Positions 62,769 to 64,000 of a stretch of 64,000 bases of DNA are shown one piece after another. The notes below the pieces were generated by a model. It saw only the letters and a list, made by a program, of their open reading frames with translations. It was not told the DNA's origin and ran no database searches. Position numbers and translations under genes: made by a program. Origin of the DNA: Pelagibius sp040217155 (GTDB lineage: Bacteria; Pseudomonadota; Alphaproteobacteria; Kiloniellales; Kiloniellaceae); assembly GCA_040217155.1 (NCBI GenBank), contig JAVJNS010000035.1, positions 203,019 to 267,018 of the forward strand. The letters run 5' to 3'. The first letter of the stretch is position 1; each line of letters begins with the position of its first letter.

Positions 62769-63704
62769 CTAAGCTGTCGGCCCCATCGGGCCCGGCATCG
62801 GCTGCACCGGTTTGATCTCCGGCTTGCGGGTCTCGCGGTGCAGGATGTAGAGGCCGCTGGCGATCAGCAGGGTCGCGCCGAGCCATACGTTGGGACCGGG
62901 GATGTCCTGCCACAGAATCCAGCCGAAAATCACGCCCCAGAGCAGCACCGAGTAGTCGAAAGGCGCGATCACCGCGGCCGGCGCGTGGCGGTAGCCCTGG
63001 GTGATCAGCGCCATGCCGAGGGTGCCGATCACGCCCATGAACAGGAACAGGCCGGAATCGGGCAGAGTCGGGGTTTGCCACTGCAGGGGCATCAGCACCG
63101 CCATGGCAGCGATGGCGGCCAGACTGGGCCAGAACATGATGGCGGCGGTGGAGAGCTCGCGGGTCAGCTTGCGGCCGACCAGCATGGCCACGGCATAGGA
63201 GAGGGCGGCACCGAGCGGCAGCAGGGCGGCGACCTGGAAGCTGTCGCTGCCGGGCTGCACCACCACCAGGACACCGAGGAAGCCGACGATGACCGCGGCC
63301 CAGCGGCGCACGCCGACCTGCTCGCCCAGCACCGGCACCGATAGCGCCGTGATGAACAGCGGCGCGGCGAAGGCGATGGCGAAGGCGTCGGCCAGAGGCA
63401 GGTAGCGCAGGCCGGAGAAGAACAGATAGGCGGCGCCGACGTTGACGCCGCCGCGCAGCAGCAGCAGGCCGGGCCGGCGCGGGCGCAGGCGGCCGAAGCC
63501 GCCCGGCGTGAGGGCGATGAAGAGCAGCACGGCCAGCGCGCCGACGGCATTGCGGACCAGCACCACCTGGCTGATGGCGTAGCCGGCGCCGAGCAGCTTG
63601 GCGCAGGTATCCATGACCGCCATGCCAAAGAGGCCGACGAGGGCGCAACCGATGCCGAAGCCGATGCGTTCCGCGGCGGCGGGGCGGGCGGAAAATCCAG
63701 TCAT
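62769..63704 (-). CDS. DMT-family permease (EamA, RhaT-like)
   Basis: 311 residues with ten helices in two EamA repeats: RIGFGIGCALVGLFGMAVMDTCAKLLGAGYAISQVVLVRNAVGALAVLLF, DAFAIAFAAPLFITALSVPVLGEQVGVRRWAAVIVGFLGVLVVVQPG, then YRHAPAAVIAPFDYSVLLWGVIFGWILWQDIPGPNVWLGATLLIASGLYIL. Substrate unknown. ATG 63704 follows AGGTAG; the frame open upstream (to 63809) runs into the repeat element and is not used. The promoter must lie in or beside repeat copy B. Confidence 0.9.
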   Translation of the reverse strand: MTGFSARPAAAERIGFGIGCALVGLFGMAVMDTCAKLLGAGYAISQVVLVRNAVGALAVLLFIALTPGGFGRLRPRRPGLLLLRGGVNVGAAYLFFSGLRYLPLADAFAIAFAAPLFITALSVPVLGEQVGVRRWAAVIVGFLGVLVVVQPGSDSFQVAALLPLGAALSYAVAMLVGRKLTRELSTAAIMFWPSLAAIAAMAVLMPLQWQTPTLPDSGLFLFMGVIGTLGMALITQGYRHAPAAVIAPFDYSVLLWGVIFGWILWQDIPGPNVWLGATLLIASGLYILHRETRKPEIKPVQPMPGPMGPTA

Positions 63705-63712
63705 TACTCTAC

Positions 63713-64000
63713 CTAAAGCACTTTGCGCCCGATTTGAACCATTCTGCCGGAGCGGATTTGTGTCAGGACCAAGAGGATTTGGCGCCGGGCATAGCGGCGC
63801 TATGGTCAAGCCAAAGCCCGCCGGTACTGGCGCAAAGCCGCCCGGCCCCCAAAGGCCGCCCTGGCGGGTTTCCGAGCGGCGGGCGCCCGCGGCGTCGGCA
63901 GGCTTGCCCGATGCGCCGCATCGCGCTTCGCCTGCCTCCTGACGGATCGCCGCACCGCTCGAAAACAGAATTGATTCAAATTGGGCGCAAAGCGCTTTAA
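63713..64000. repeat. Inverted-repeat element, copy B (288 bp, reaches window edge)
   Basis: Left arm TAAAGCACTTTGCGCCCGAT and right arm (inverted) TTAAAGCGCTTTGCGCCCAA enclose a core nearly identical to copy A, but with 112 extra nt (63761-63872) between the AGCGGATTTG and CGAGCGGCGG segments. Whether B is the full form and A a deletion, or B an insertion, cannot be told. No gene is supported in it. Ends within the last bases of the window, so the true right edge is unconfirmed. Confidence 0.8.

Overview
The window is high-GC DNA (low-to-mid 60s percent by eye) from an alphaproteobacterium, most likely a marine or halophilic member of the Rhodospirillales/Kiloniellales type. Support comes from gene content and order: a glnK-amtB pair, a very long NAD-glutamate dehydrogenase, hemC-hemD-mic60-hemY with a bacterial mitofilin, the SDHAF4-like DUF1674 protein beside htpX, the tsaD-gpsA-YciI-EVE run divergent from hemC, and rsmB, rpe, heparinase and purH on one strand. 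The genus assignment is inference; no rRNA gene is present. It is chromosomal core sequence with accessory insertions. I see no phage, conjugative or CRISPR locus and no transposase gene.

Layout. 1-9.4 kb: nitrogen uptake (glnK-amtB, with a candidate sigma-54 promoter), ubiquinone hydroxylase, an M24-family protein whose metal-binding and catalytic residues match DMSP lyase DddP, a housekeeping run (DUF971, Trm112, LON domain, YbbN, ProX), tRNA-Gly(GCC), and an aldehyde dehydrogenase. 9.4-15.1 kb: a LigB-type dioxygenase, an SDR, a small MITE-like element, an envelope operon (DUF4142, cupredoxin, VOC protein), and AraC and LacI regulators. 15.6-20.5 kb: NAD-GDH. 20.5-25.7 kb: OsmC, YbjQ, an MFS permease, LysR, and purH, whose stop codon lies in an inverted-repeat element. 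25.8-31.4 kb: surface-sugar genes (PglF/CapD-type dehydratase, WecA-like transferase, heparinase-like protein) ending at rpe.

31.6-33.2 kb holds two tandem exported paralogs of unknown role; the first ends in a secretin C-terminal signature without the rest of a secretin. 33.2-43.2 kb: rsmB, an enolase-superfamily enzyme, htpX, the SDHAF4-like gene, a DMT exporter, a PNPOx-fold protein divergent from a MocR regulator, a lipoprotein and acs. 43.3-51.7 kb: Rieske protein, EVE, YciI, gpsA and tsaD on the minus strand, divergent from hemC-hemD-mic60-hemY. 51.9-64 kb: tRNA-Thr(CGT), a PEP mutase-family enzyme, a papain-like lipoprotein, an SDR, a BI-1 family protein, a YbbA/YbbP-type ABC exporter divergent from tesA-FIST, tas, thpR, and a DMT permease whose 5' side abuts a second, longer copy of the inverted-repeat element.

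Best candidates for undescribed biology are the secretin-tail paralogs (31608-33209), the dispersed inverted-repeat family (23943-24132, 63713-64000, remnant near 46620), Mic60 with an N-terminal helix-turn-helix-like domain, and the Cys/His/Asp lipoprotein at 53061. The DddP call is the most directly testable metabolic prediction.
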